Positions 24,497 to 31,958 of a DNA stretch of 33,822 nt are shown in pieces (the stretch's first letter is position 1; each line of letters begins with the position of its first letter). Under the pieces are notes generated by a model. It made no database searches, was not told the DNA's origin, and saw only the letters and a program-made list of their open reading frames with translations. Source of the DNA: Hyphomonadaceae bacterium (GTDB taxonomy: Bacteria > Pseudomonadota > Alphaproteobacteria > Caulobacterales > Hyphomonadaceae); the NCBI GenBank assembly GCA_030696545.1, contig JAUYSA010000024.1:1-33822 (forward strand), written 5' to 3'. Both the position numbers and the translations under genes were made by a program.

Positions 24497-25183
24497 TCAT
24501 GAATCGAGTCGAGCCGCATCCAGAATGATGATGGCGCCGTACTGGATTTCTATCAGGCCCTGCTTCTGAAGAAGGCGAAGACTCTCGTTTACGGTCTGTC
24601 GCGATAAGTCGATCATGCTGGCCATTTGCTCTTGATTGATTTCGAGCACGATATCCTTTTCGCGCCCCTGACGGACATCGCCCTGAGCTAGGTGACTTAA
24701 AAGGCGCCTCAGCCTAATTCGCGGTGGCTGCATCATCACTTCGCCGTTGAAGAACATCTGCCGACGCATATTGCCACAGAGCAGCGATGCAAAATTCTTC
24801 ATCAAGCCCGGCTGCGCTGCAATCAATGCATCGAATTGTCTGGGCGAGACTTGAAGGAGCGAGGCTTCCGAGACTGCCGACGTCGTATGATGGCGGGGCA
24901 GCGCATCAATCATCGAGACCTCACCGAACCAGCCGCCAGCCGAGCCAAATCCGGAGACGATCTCCTTTCCACTCAAATGGGTGTAGGTGTACTTGATCCG
25001 TCCAGAGCAAATGCCAAATAGCCCGTTCGGTGGATCTCCCTGCCGGTAGATAATTTTGCCAGACGGAACGTTCAGCAGATTGGCTTCGCCCAGAATCAGT
25101 TGTTGAAGCGAGGCAGGTAGTTCGGCGAACCAACCGCGTGCTCCCAGCTGTGTCGTCAAAGCCTGCGGGGTTTTCGATCTCAT
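24497..25183 (-). CDS. Crp/Fnr-family transcription regulator
   Basis: This 228-residue protein has a cyclic-nucleotide-binding-type beta barrel (about 20-130, with GDPPNGLFGICSGRIKYTY and FGEVSMIDALPRHHTTSA) and a dimer helix. The C-terminal Crp helix-turn-helix is at about 184-206 (QEQMASMIDLSRQTVNESLRLL). The effector pocket has Arg97 but His98 replaces the usual Ser/Thr. There is no N-terminal FNR cysteine cluster, so it is not an oxygen-sensing FNR. In the recognition helix SRQTVNE, the Arg is kept, while the E and R that contact Crp sites are Q and E. An identical palindrome sits 14 bases before its ATG, indicating autoregulation. It is divergent from sulfotransferase 1. Confidence 0.87.
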   Translation of the reverse strand: MRSKTPQALTTQLGARGWFAELPASLQQLILGEANLLNVPSGKIIYRQGDPPNGLFGICSGRIKYTYTHLSGKEIVSGFGSAGGWFGEVSMIDALPRHHTTSAVSEASLLQVSPRQFDALIAAQPGLMKNFASLLCGNMRRQMFFNGEVMMQPPRIRLRRLLSHLAQGDVRQGREKDIVLEINQEQMASMIDLSRQTVNESLRLLQKQGLIEIQYGAIIILDAARLDS

Positions 25184-25197
25184 TCACGGACCCCCAA

Positions 25198-25215
25198 TTG
25201 TCGTCAGCACGACAA
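25198..25215. promoter_or_regulatory. Crp-type operator 2 (between Crp gene and sulfotransferase 1)
   Basis: TTGTCG TCAGCA CGACAA, again flanked by A and T, lies 14 bases upstream of the Crp-family ATG and about 70 bases upstream of the sulfotransferase 1 GTG. Its position close to the regulator's start fits autorepression; it could equally act on the divergent sulfotransferase promoter. Confidence 0.8.
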
Positions 25216-25284
25216 TTTAAATCTAGCATCGGGGCTAACAGTGAAGTCAAGCGGTGTATCCGAAAACCAACGGGGAGGAGCAAG

Positions 25285-26475
25285 GTGCTCGTCGACAGCC
25301 AGGCCATTTTTGACGCGTTTGACCCGCAACGGTTGCTGAAGGAGGCGCAGGAACAAGCCGGCCTTTCCGATTTTGGTGATCAGGGGTTTGTGAGCGCGCT
25401 GGAAAAGTTGCGGGAATATTGTTCCCTTGATTCCAGGCTTGACGCGATGGGGCTGGCGTCGAACCGAACGAGGATTATTCGGCATCTGGTCAATCGTCTG
25501 CGCTTTGAGGATGATCTGAAGCGCCATCCGGAAATTTTGGACGAAGAGGTGTCAGATCCGATCGTCATCCTGGGCATGCCGCGCTCTGGAACGACGAAAA
25601 CGCACCGCATGATGGGCGTCGATCCAAATTTGTTGAAAACCATCACCTGGCAGCTCGTCAACCCCGCGCCGTTTCCGAATGCGAAGCCGGGAGAACCGGA
25701 CCCCAGGATCGAGGCAGCTTATAGTCAGGAAGTGTTGCTTTCCGCCAATGACAGCAATCCAGCGCTACGCGCAGGCCATTTTTACGGGGCCCACGAGGTT
25801 CAAGAAGACCTGTGGTTGTTCCTTCTGACCTTCAACTATCCGACGAATTCGCGCCCATTTTCGCTCGGGTATCACAATTATCTTATGGCTCGGCGGGCGC
25901 CCTCAGATCTGGAGAATTACGCCTACTTCAAAAAGCTGATCCAGTATCTTCAATGGCAACAGGGCGGTCGGAATGGCCGGCGATGGCTGTTCAAGAACAT
26001 CGGAAACATGGCGTTCATGGATGAGCTCCTGCAGACGTTTCCGAACGCGAGCCTCGTGCATGTCCACCGCAAGCTGACCAGCAGCTTGCCCTCGATCATC
26101 AAATTGACGACCGAATTGATCCGTACGGAGAACGCAGAAATCAATTCAAAGGATTTAATCGCTTATCACGTGATGCGGGCCAAGATGGTCATCGACCGTT
26201 ACATGGAAAGCCGTGACCGCCTGGGTCTCGACGGTCGCATCCTCGATATTCCTTATCAGCGCATACGTACAGACTCGTTATCTGTCATTCGCGAGATCTA
26301 CCAGCACGCAGAACACACCTTGGCTCCAGAGTCCGAGCAGCTCATGAAGGATTATGAATTGACGAATGAGCAGGGCAAGCACGGCGCGCACGAGTACTCG
26401 CTGGAAGGGTACGGTCTGTCAGAGTCCGCCATCAATAACAGCTTCCGCGAGTATAACCGCCGCTATATCCTTTAG
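25285..26475 (+). CDS. PAPS-dependent sulfotransferase 1 (Sulfotransfer_3-like)
   Basis: This 396-residue cytosolic protein starts at GTG 25285, with GGGGAGGAG 5 bases upstream. The 5'-phosphosulfate loop is GMPRSGTTKTHR (97-108), specific for PAPS-binding sulfotransferases. The 3'-phosphate region (258-270) reads VHVHRKLTSSLPS, with Arg262 and Ser270 in place, but the usual DPR after the Arg is KLT. It aligns throughout with sulfotransferase 2 (shared VSDPI..LG.PRSGTTKTHRM, NPAPFP, YLQWQQGG, NEQGKHGAH). The acceptor is unknown; this family includes enzymes acting on alcohols, lipids and quinones. Operator 2 lies upstream. It should draw PAPS from the cysD-cysNC operon nearby. Confidence 0.82.
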   Translation: MLVDSQAIFDAFDPQRLLKEAQEQAGLSDFGDQGFVSALEKLREYCSLDSRLDAMGLASNRTRIIRHLVNRLRFEDDLKRHPEILDEEVSDPIVILGMPRSGTTKTHRMMGVDPNLLKTITWQLVNPAPFPNAKPGEPDPRIEAAYSQEVLLSANDSNPALRAGHFYGAHEVQEDLWLFLLTFNYPTNSRPFSLGYHNYLMARRAPSDLENYAYFKKLIQYLQWQQGGRNGRRWLFKNIGNMAFMDELLQTFPNASLVHVHRKLTSSLPSIIKLTTELIRTENAEINSKDLIAYHVMRAKMVIDRYMESRDRLGLDGRILDIPYQRIRTDSLSVIREIYQHAEHTLAPESEQLMKDYELTNEQGKHGAHEYSLEGYGLSESAINNSFREYNRRYIL

Positions 26476-26756
26476 GCCGGTTAAAGCAGCGCGATCTAGC
26501 AGCTGTCATAATTCACCGAGGCTAGGCTTTGCAACCTGGGCGCGCGATTTACTGGTTGTCTCGAATACGGCGGCAGAATCGCGCTGAAGAAATCTGGGGA
26601 AACGGTCAAGCGGTGCGAGGCGCTTTCGAACCAAATTGTAGCGCGGGCGACAATCTGCGCCCCGCGCGCATGTCACAAGCTTCCGCTACGTCGGCCTACG
26701 CTAGGCTTCGCAAAACGCGATGCAGAAGAGCCCCGTGGGGAGAGGGATTCAATAAC
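26476..26756. other. Intergenic region between the two sulfotransferase genes
   Basis: The 281 bases contain operator 3 (26636-26653). They also hold two imperfect direct repeats of GCTAGGCTT(T/C)GCAA at 26521-26534 and 26700-26713. No hairpin terminator or gene is evident. The upstream-extended frame of sulfotransferase 2 (from 26529) has no family features. Confidence 0.45.
26636..26653. promoter_or_regulatory. Crp-type operator 3 (upstream of sulfotransferase 2)
   Basis: TTGTAG CGCGGG CGACAA differs from operators 1 and 2 by one base in one arm and keeps the flanking A and T. It lies 104 bases upstream of the sulfotransferase 2 GTG. Confidence 0.65.
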
Positions 26757-27956
26757 GTGCTCGTAGACAGAAACACCGTCGCCGCCGCGCTGGACGCGGA
26801 CCAATTGTTGAAGGAAGCCATCGAGATCAGCGGCCTGACCGATTTCGGGGATCCGCGCTCCATCGATGCGCTGCGCGTGATGGTGAAATGCTATGCGCAG
26901 GATCTTCAAGTGGACGCCGGCGGGCTGAACACCGTGCGGAATACGATCATCCGGCAGTTGGTGAACCGGGCCCGCTTCGCGCGCGACGTCGCGCTCCATC
27001 CGGAGATCCTCGAGGAGGATGTGAGCGATCCGATCATCATCCTGGGTCAACCCCGCTCAGGCACGACCAAGACGCATCGCATGCTGGGCGTCGATCCCAA
27101 TCTGCTGAAGACTTATATGTGGCAACTGACCAATCCGGCTCCATTTCCGGACGCGGAACCTGGAAAGCCGGACCCACGTATAGCGGCGGCGAACTTCCAG
27201 GACGAACTGATCCACGCGAGCAACACGAACCCCGAGTTGCGTGCTGGCCACCTCTATAGATCGGAAGAGGTGCAATCCGACCTATTTTTATTTGGCATGA
27301 CCTTCAATTGCAACACGTTATCTTCGGGGCGCCCACCGTCTCCATCCTATTACGAGTATACGAAGATCCGCACCATCCCCTCGGAGCTCGACAACTACAA
27401 ATACGTCAAGTCGTTGTTCCAGTATCTGCAGTGGCAACAAGGCGGCCGCCGGGGAAGGCGCTGGCTCATGAAGCATGAAACCAACCATGGACGGCTCGAT
27501 GAAGTGTTGACCGTCTATCCCAAGGCGACGCTCGTACACGTCCACCGTGACCCGCGGGCGAGCGTGCCTTCCCTGCTGAAGCTGATGGTCGAATCTTACA
27601 AGGCGATCAACCCAGACGTGGCCGCGGCCGAAATCTCGCCCTTGCTCATCAAGCGCGCGGTTGACGTGATGGCCCGCTACCTGGAGGCGCGCGATCGGCT
27701 GGACCTGGATGATCGAATCTACGACGTGCCCTACGAACAGATCCGCAGTAATCCGATGCCGGTCTTCCGTGAGATCTACCGGCGCGCCGGCCATGTGCTC
27801 ACACCGGAATCCGAGGCGCTCATGCTTCAGTACGAACTGAAAAACGAGCAGGGCAAGCACGGTGCTCACAAGTACTCTCTGGAACAGTTTGGGCTAACGG
27901 AAGAAATGATACGCCGCGATTTCGGCGCGTATATCGATCGCTTCATTGAAGCATAA
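26757..27956 (+). CDS. PAPS-dependent sulfotransferase 2 (Sulfotransfer_3-like)
   Basis: This 399-residue protein starts at GTG 26757, chosen by alignment with sulfotransferase 1 (both begin (M)LVD and share QLLKEA) and by the GGGGAGAGGGA upstream. The PAPS loop is GQPRSGTTKTHR (97-108). The 3'-phosphate motif is canonical: VHVHRDPRASVPS (260-272), with Arg264, Asp265, Pro266, Arg267 and Ser272. It is cytosolic, with no signal peptide. It keeps the DPR that sulfotransferase 1 lacks, so it is the better candidate for full activity. Downstream lies a decayed DUF1214 start and then the cysD operon on the same strand. Operator 3 lies upstream. The acceptor is unknown. Confidence 0.85.
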   Translation: MLVDRNTVAAALDADQLLKEAIEISGLTDFGDPRSIDALRVMVKCYAQDLQVDAGGLNTVRNTIIRQLVNRARFARDVALHPEILEEDVSDPIIILGQPRSGTTKTHRMLGVDPNLLKTYMWQLTNPAPFPDAEPGKPDPRIAAANFQDELIHASNTNPELRAGHLYRSEEVQSDLFLFGMTFNCNTLSSGRPPSPSYYEYTKIRTIPSELDNYKYVKSLFQYLQWQQGGRRGRRWLMKHETNHGRLDEVLTVYPKATLVHVHRDPRASVPSLLKLMVESYKAINPDVAAAEISPLLIKRAVDVMARYLEARDRLDLDDRIYDVPYEQIRSNPMPVFREIYRRAGHVLTPESEALMLQYELKNEQGKHGAHKYSLEQFGLTEEMIRRDFGAYIDRFIEA

Positions 27957-27973
27957 CGCTGGGACGCGGACGA

Positions 27974-28110
27974 TGTCCGACACGCTCGCCGTGCGAACCG
28001 CTAACGACGGGCCCTCGAGCGAGGGCAGGAAAGCTGGCCTCGATTCACCGATAGGCTGGCGGCGGCCGGCGCCGCCGTCGCAAGAGAGAAGATACGTCGA
28101 CGGCGGTAGG
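27974..28110 (+). pseudogene. Decayed N-terminal copy of a DUF1214 gene
   Basis: The frame MSDTLAVRTANDGPSSE aligns with MSDTFGVRSADTSSSE, the start of DUF1214 paralogue 2 at 31959. After a frameshift near 28025, ESWPRFTDRLAAAGAAVARE matches the next residues (GWRRFTDALATAGAAVYARE). Upstream, CTGGGACGCGGACGATG parallels CTGGGATGGAAACGATG of the intact gene. The copy breaks off after about 45 codons. It is diverged from the intact copy, so it is an old paralogue and not a recent duplicate. Confidence 0.75.
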
Positions 28111-28112
28111 GC

Positions 28113-28131
28113 GGCCGGCTCTAGGCCGGCC
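28113..28131 (+). terminator. GC-rich hairpin downstream of sulfotransferase 2
   Basis: GGCCGGC TCTAG GCCGGCC forms a 7-bp stem with a 5-base loop. No T-run follows, so a Rho-independent terminator is only possible. It lies between the decayed DUF1214 start and cysD and could separate the two transcription units. Confidence 0.35.
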
Positions 28132-28249
28132 GTTCCGGCCATTTGATCATTCACGCAGTCGATCCGGGGCGCCGGCGATTGCGACCCCATGTGCGGGACT
28201 GAGGTGTCTTCGGACAAACCGGGTCTCGCCGCCCTCCAAGGAGAAGTCC

Positions 28250-29152
28250 ATGAGGCCCCTCACGCATCTAGAGCACCTCGAAGCGGAGTCGATCCACATA
28301 CTGCGCGAAGTAGTGGCGGAGACCGAGAAGCCTGTAATGCTATATTCGGTGGGCAAGGACTCCGCCGTCATGCTTGATCTGGCGCTTAAGGCCTTTCACC
28401 CTTCGCCGCCTCCCTTCCCGTTGCTGCACGTCGATACGACTTGGAAATTCAAGGCGATGTACGAATTGCGCGACCGTATGGCGCGCGAAAGTGGAATGGA
28501 GTTGATCGTCTATCGGAACCCGGAGGCAGAGGCGCGCAGGATCAACCCGTTCGACCACGGCGCCCTTCATACGGACTTGTGGAAGACGGAGGGGCTGAAG
28601 CAAGCGCTGAACAAGTACGGCTTCGACGCGGCATTTGGCGGCGCCCGACGCGACGAGGAAAGAAGCCGCGCCAAGGAGCGCATATTCTCATTCCGATCGA
28701 CCCAACACCGATGGGATCCGAAGAACCAACGGCCAGAGCTTTGGAACCTCTACAACGCACACAAGGCGAAGGGCGAAAGCGTCAGAGTGTTCCCAATCTC
28801 GAACTGGACGGAACTGGATATCTGGCAATACATCCAGCTCCACGATGTGCCGATCGTGCCGCTCTACTTCGCCGCCAAACGACCGACCGTTGAGCGGGAC
28901 GGGATGTTGCTGATGGTCGATGACCATCGCTTCCCCCTTTATGCGGGCGAAGCGGCGGTCGAACGTTCAATCCGCTTTCGCACCTTGGGTTGCTATCCCC
29001 TAACGGGAGCAGTCGAGAGCCAGGCAACGACGATCAGCGAGGTGATTCAGGAGACCTTGCTCACCAGTACCTCTGAACGCCAGGGCCGCGCCATTGACAA
29101 GGATGCCGGCGGCGCCGGTATGGAAAAGAAGAAGCAAGAGGGATATTTCTGA
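28250..29152 (+). CDS. cysD: Sulfate adenylyltransferase subunit 2
   Basis: This 300-residue protein has the PP-loop SVGKDSAVM (33-41) of the ATP-PPi family, and FGGARRDEERSRAKE and NWTELDIWQYI characteristic of CysD. The length is normal. CysD makes adenosine 5'-phosphosulfate from ATP and sulfate; the GTPase CysN drives the reaction. AAGGAG sits 9 bases before the ATG. The stop overlaps the cysNC start by one base (TGATG). The neighbours are sulfotransferases and cysQ rather than sulfite reductase genes, so it serves sulfation. Confidence 0.95.
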   Translation: MRPLTHLEHLEAESIHILREVVAETEKPVMLYSVGKDSAVMLDLALKAFHPSPPPFPLLHVDTTWKFKAMYELRDRMARESGMELIVYRNPEAEARRINPFDHGALHTDLWKTEGLKQALNKYGFDAAFGGARRDEERSRAKERIFSFRSTQHRWDPKNQRPELWNLYNAHKAKGESVRVFPISNWTELDIWQYIQLHDVPIVPLYFAAKRPTVERDGMLLMVDDHRFPLYAGEAAVERSIRFRTLGCYPLTGAVESQATTISEVIQETLLTSTSERQGRAIDKDAGGAGMEKKKQEGYF

Positions 29153-31059
29153 TGGAATCGGCTTCTGCTTATCGACCTGACGCGCTGATATCCAACGATA
29201 TAAATGCATATCTCGACCGTCACCAACACAAGACATTACTTCGCTTTATTACTTGTGGATCAGTGGACGATGGCAAGTCGACGCTGATCGGACGATTGCT
29301 CTACGACAGTAAGATGATTTTCGAGGATCAGCTGGCCACGCTGGAAGCCGACAGCAAGCGCATCGGCACGCAAGGTCAGGAGATCGACTTTGCGCTACTT
29401 GTGGATGGTCTGGCCGCCGAGCGCGAGCAGGGCATCACCATCGACGTCGCCTACCGCTTCTTCTCGACTGAGAAACGCAAGTTCATCGTCGCCGACACGC
29501 CCGGCCATGAGCAGTACACGCGCAACATGGTGACCGGCGCGTCAACCGCTGACCTCGCCGTAATTCTGGTGGACGCGCGCAAGGGCGTGCTTACGCAGAC
29601 GCGTCGTCATTCCTATCTCGCACACTTGGTTGGTATTCGTGACGTCGTGTTGGCCGTGAATAAGATGGACCTGGTCGGCTACGATGAGGGGATATTCGAC
29701 CAAATTGTCTCGGACTACCGCGGGTTCGCACAAAGCATCGGCGTTACGGCGTTTACACCCATCCCCATCTCGGGATTCAAGGGTGACAACATCACTGTCA
29801 GTTCGCTCAATATGCCCTGGTACACGGGACCGACGCTGATCGATTACCTGGAGCACGTTGAAGTGGATCGGCAGTCCCGCCAGGCCCAGCCCTTTCGGAT
29901 GCCGGTGCAGTGGGTCAACCGTCCCGATCTCGACTTCCGTGGATTCGCTGGCCTGATCGCCAGCGGGGGGGTCCGGCCGGGCGATCCAATACGTGTCCTC
30001 CCCTCAGGCAAGATCTCTAGCGTCGCGCGGATCGTGACGCAGGACGGCGATCTTGACGAGGCGGTGGCCGGGCAATCGGTCACCCTCACTTTCACAGACG
30101 AGCTCGATTGCTCTCGCGGCGCGGTTATCGCCGCGGCTGATGCCCCGCCCCAGTCCGCCGACCAGTTCGAGGCGACTATCGTTTGGATGGCGGATGAGGA
30201 GATGCTGCCGGGCCGCCCCTATTGGCTGAAGTCAGGTGCGCAAACCGTCAGCGCTATCGTCCAGCCGCCGAAGTATCAGATCAACGTCAACACGATGGAG
30301 CAGTTGGCGGCGAAGACGCTGGCGCTGAACGCGATCGGCGTCGCCAATTTTTCGACTGACCGGCCTTTGGTGTTCGAGCCCTATGTCGAGAACCGCACGC
30401 TGGGCAGCTTCATCATGATCGACAAGTTCACGAATGCGACCGTCGGCGCCGGCGTAATCCGGTTCGCCCTTCGGCGCGCACAGAACATCCACTGGCAGGC
30501 GGTGGAGATCGATCGGCACGCCCACGCCGAGCAGAAGTTGCAATCGCCGAAGTTGCTTTGGTTCACGGGCCTGTCGGGCTCGGGCAAGTCGACGATCGCC
30601 AATCTCGTAGAAAAGGCCCTCTACGTCCGTGGCAAGCACTCGTTTCTGCTTGACGGCGACAACGTCCGCCACGGCTTGAGCCGCGACCTGGGGTTCACCG
30701 ACGCCGACCGGGTCGAGAACATCCGGCGCGTCGGCGAGGTGGCCAAGTTGATGGTGGAGGCTGGTTTGTTCGCACTAACCGCTTTCATTTCGCCGTTCCG
30801 GGCTGAACGCCGGATGGTGCGCGACCTGATGCCTGACGGTGAGTTCATCGAGATCTTCGTCGACACGCCCTTGGAGGTGGCCGAGCAGCGTGACGTCAAG
30901 GGTCTCTATCGAAAGGCTCGCGCGGGGGAACTTGGCAACTTCACCGGCATCGACAGTCCTTACGAGCCGCCCCACACACCCGATATCCACATCGAGACCG
31001 AACGGATGACCCCTGAGGAAGCCGCGGAGTTCATCGTGGCGAAGGTGCTAGGCGAATGA
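29152..31059 (+). CDS. cysNC: Fused sulfate adenylyltransferase GTPase subunit and APS kinase
   Basis: This 635-residue protein fuses an EF-Tu-like GTPase half (G1 GSVDDGKST 36-44, G3 DTPGH 115-119, G4 NKMD 170-173, beta-barrel domains to about 450) to an APS kinase (P-loop GLSGSGKST 473-481, DGDNVRHGL, FISPFRAERRMVRDL). The first half powers APS formation by CysD; the second phosphorylates APS to PAPS, the sulfate donor. The fused form is common in alphaproteobacteria. It overlaps cysD by one base and cysQ by four (ATGA), so the three are translationally coupled. All motifs are intact. Confidence 0.95.
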   Translation: MESASAYRPDALISNDINAYLDRHQHKTLLRFITCGSVDDGKSTLIGRLLYDSKMIFEDQLATLEADSKRIGTQGQEIDFALLVDGLAAEREQGITIDVAYRFFSTEKRKFIVADTPGHEQYTRNMVTGASTADLAVILVDARKGVLTQTRRHSYLAHLVGIRDVVLAVNKMDLVGYDEGIFDQIVSDYRGFAQSIGVTAFTPIPISGFKGDNITVSSLNMPWYTGPTLIDYLEHVEVDRQSRQAQPFRMPVQWVNRPDLDFRGFAGLIASGGVRPGDPIRVLPSGKISSVARIVTQDGDLDEAVAGQSVTLTFTDELDCSRGAVIAAADAPPQSADQFEATIVWMADEEMLPGRPYWLKSGAQTVSAIVQPPKYQINVNTMEQLAAKTLALNAIGVANFSTDRPLVFEPYVENRTLGSFIMIDKFTNATVGAGVIRFALRRAQNIHWQAVEIDRHAHAEQKLQSPKLLWFTGLSGSGKSTIANLVEKALYVRGKHSFLLDGDNVRHGLSRDLGFTDADRVENIRRVGEVAKLMVEAGLFALTAFISPFRAERRMVRDLMPDGEFIEIFVDTPLEVAEQRDVKGLYRKARAGELGNFTGIDSPYEPPHTPDIHIETERMTPEEAAEFIVAKVLGE

Positions 31060-31793
31060 GCTCCCTTGGCGACCCTGAACTGGCGGCATGGCTTGCAGAG
31101 GCGGCTGGCCGCGTCCTGCTCGAGGTTCGCGCCAGCAACCTGTTCTCCGGCAAGGCGCTCGGCAAGGCGGGGGACCGCGTTGCAAATGCCTTGCTCATGG
31201 AGGCCATTGCAGAGCAGCGTCCGGACGACGCCGTGCTCTCTGAAGAAAGCGTGGACGACAAGGCGCGTCTGAAGTGCTCGCGGGTTTGGATCATCGATCC
31301 ACTGGACGGCACGCGGGAATATGGCGAGGGCCGGACCGACTGGGCGATCCACGTCGGCCTCGCCGTCGACGGGGTCGCCGTAGCGGGCGCGGTGGCCTTG
31401 CCCGGGCTAAACCTGGTCATGCGCAGCGACCAGCCGCCGTCCCTGCCAGCTGTAAGCAGGAGGCTGCGGATGCTGGTCAGCCGCACCCGACCTGCGGCCG
31501 AAGCAGTCGCCGTCGCCAAGGCAATGGACGCCGAGTTGACGCCGATGGGCTCGGCGGGGGCGAAGGCCATGGCGGTGGTGCGCGGAGAGGCCGACATCTA
31601 CCTGCATTCCGGCGGCCAGTACGAGTGGGACAACTGCGCGCCCGTCGCCGTCGCGCTTGCGGCGGGACTGCACGTAACGCGCATGGATGGCTCGTCGATG
31701 CGATACAACAACGAAAACAGCTGGTTGCCAGATCTACTGATTTGCCGACCGGAGCTGGCCCAGCAAGCTCAGGCGGCAATTGCTTCTTTGTAG
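31056..31793 (+). CDS. cysQ: 3'(2'),5'-bisphosphate nucleotidase
   Basis: This 245-residue inositol-monophosphatase-family protein has LSEES (61-65), WIIDPLDGTREYGEGR (metal-binding Asp81 and Asp84) and YEWDNCAPVAVA near the C-terminus. CysQ hydrolyses 3'-phosphoadenosine 5'-phosphate (PAP), the product of sulfotransferases, to AMP. PAP inhibits these enzymes, so removal keeps sulfation running. It starts inside the cysNC stop (ATGA, 31056-31059). A hairpin begins 3 bases after its stop. Confidence 0.93.
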   Translation: MSSLGDPELAAWLAEAAGRVLLEVRASNLFSGKALGKAGDRVANALLMEAIAEQRPDDAVLSEESVDDKARLKCSRVWIIDPLDGTREYGEGRTDWAIHVGLAVDGVAVAGAVALPGLNLVMRSDQPPSLPAVSRRLRMLVSRTRPAAEAVAVAKAMDAELTPMGSAGAKAMAVVRGEADIYLHSGGQYEWDNCAPVAVALAAGLHVTRMDGSSMRYNNENSWLPDLLICRPELAQQAQAAIASL

Positions 31794-31795
31794 AA

Positions 31796-31827
31796 ATTAT
31801 ATGATAATAAGCTCTATTCCATATAAT
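31796..31827 (+). terminator. AT-rich hairpin after cysQ
   Basis: ATTATATG (31796-31803) pairs perfectly with CATATAAT (31820-31827). An inner AATA and TATT pair around AGCTC. The hairpin starts 3 bases after the cysQ stop, as a terminator would. However, the stem is AT-only, and only a weak T-rich tail follows. The surrounding ~60 bases are the most AT-rich in the region and may also carry the promoter of DUF1214 paralogue 2. Confidence 0.4.
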
Positions 31828-31958
31828 ACTTAATTGCTTTACGCGCCGCTACATCGATCCTGTACTTGTCTATCTTCAGTGAATAGCTAAATATAATGAG
31901 CGGATGAATCGGCGGCCCTACGCCCCTGCGTCCGGTTTGCAAATCTGGGATGGAAACG

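Noticed and set aside
26521..26713. Direct repeat GCTAGGCTT(T/C)GCAA flanking operator 3
   Set aside because: Two short copies only, no link to any element end; could be chance.
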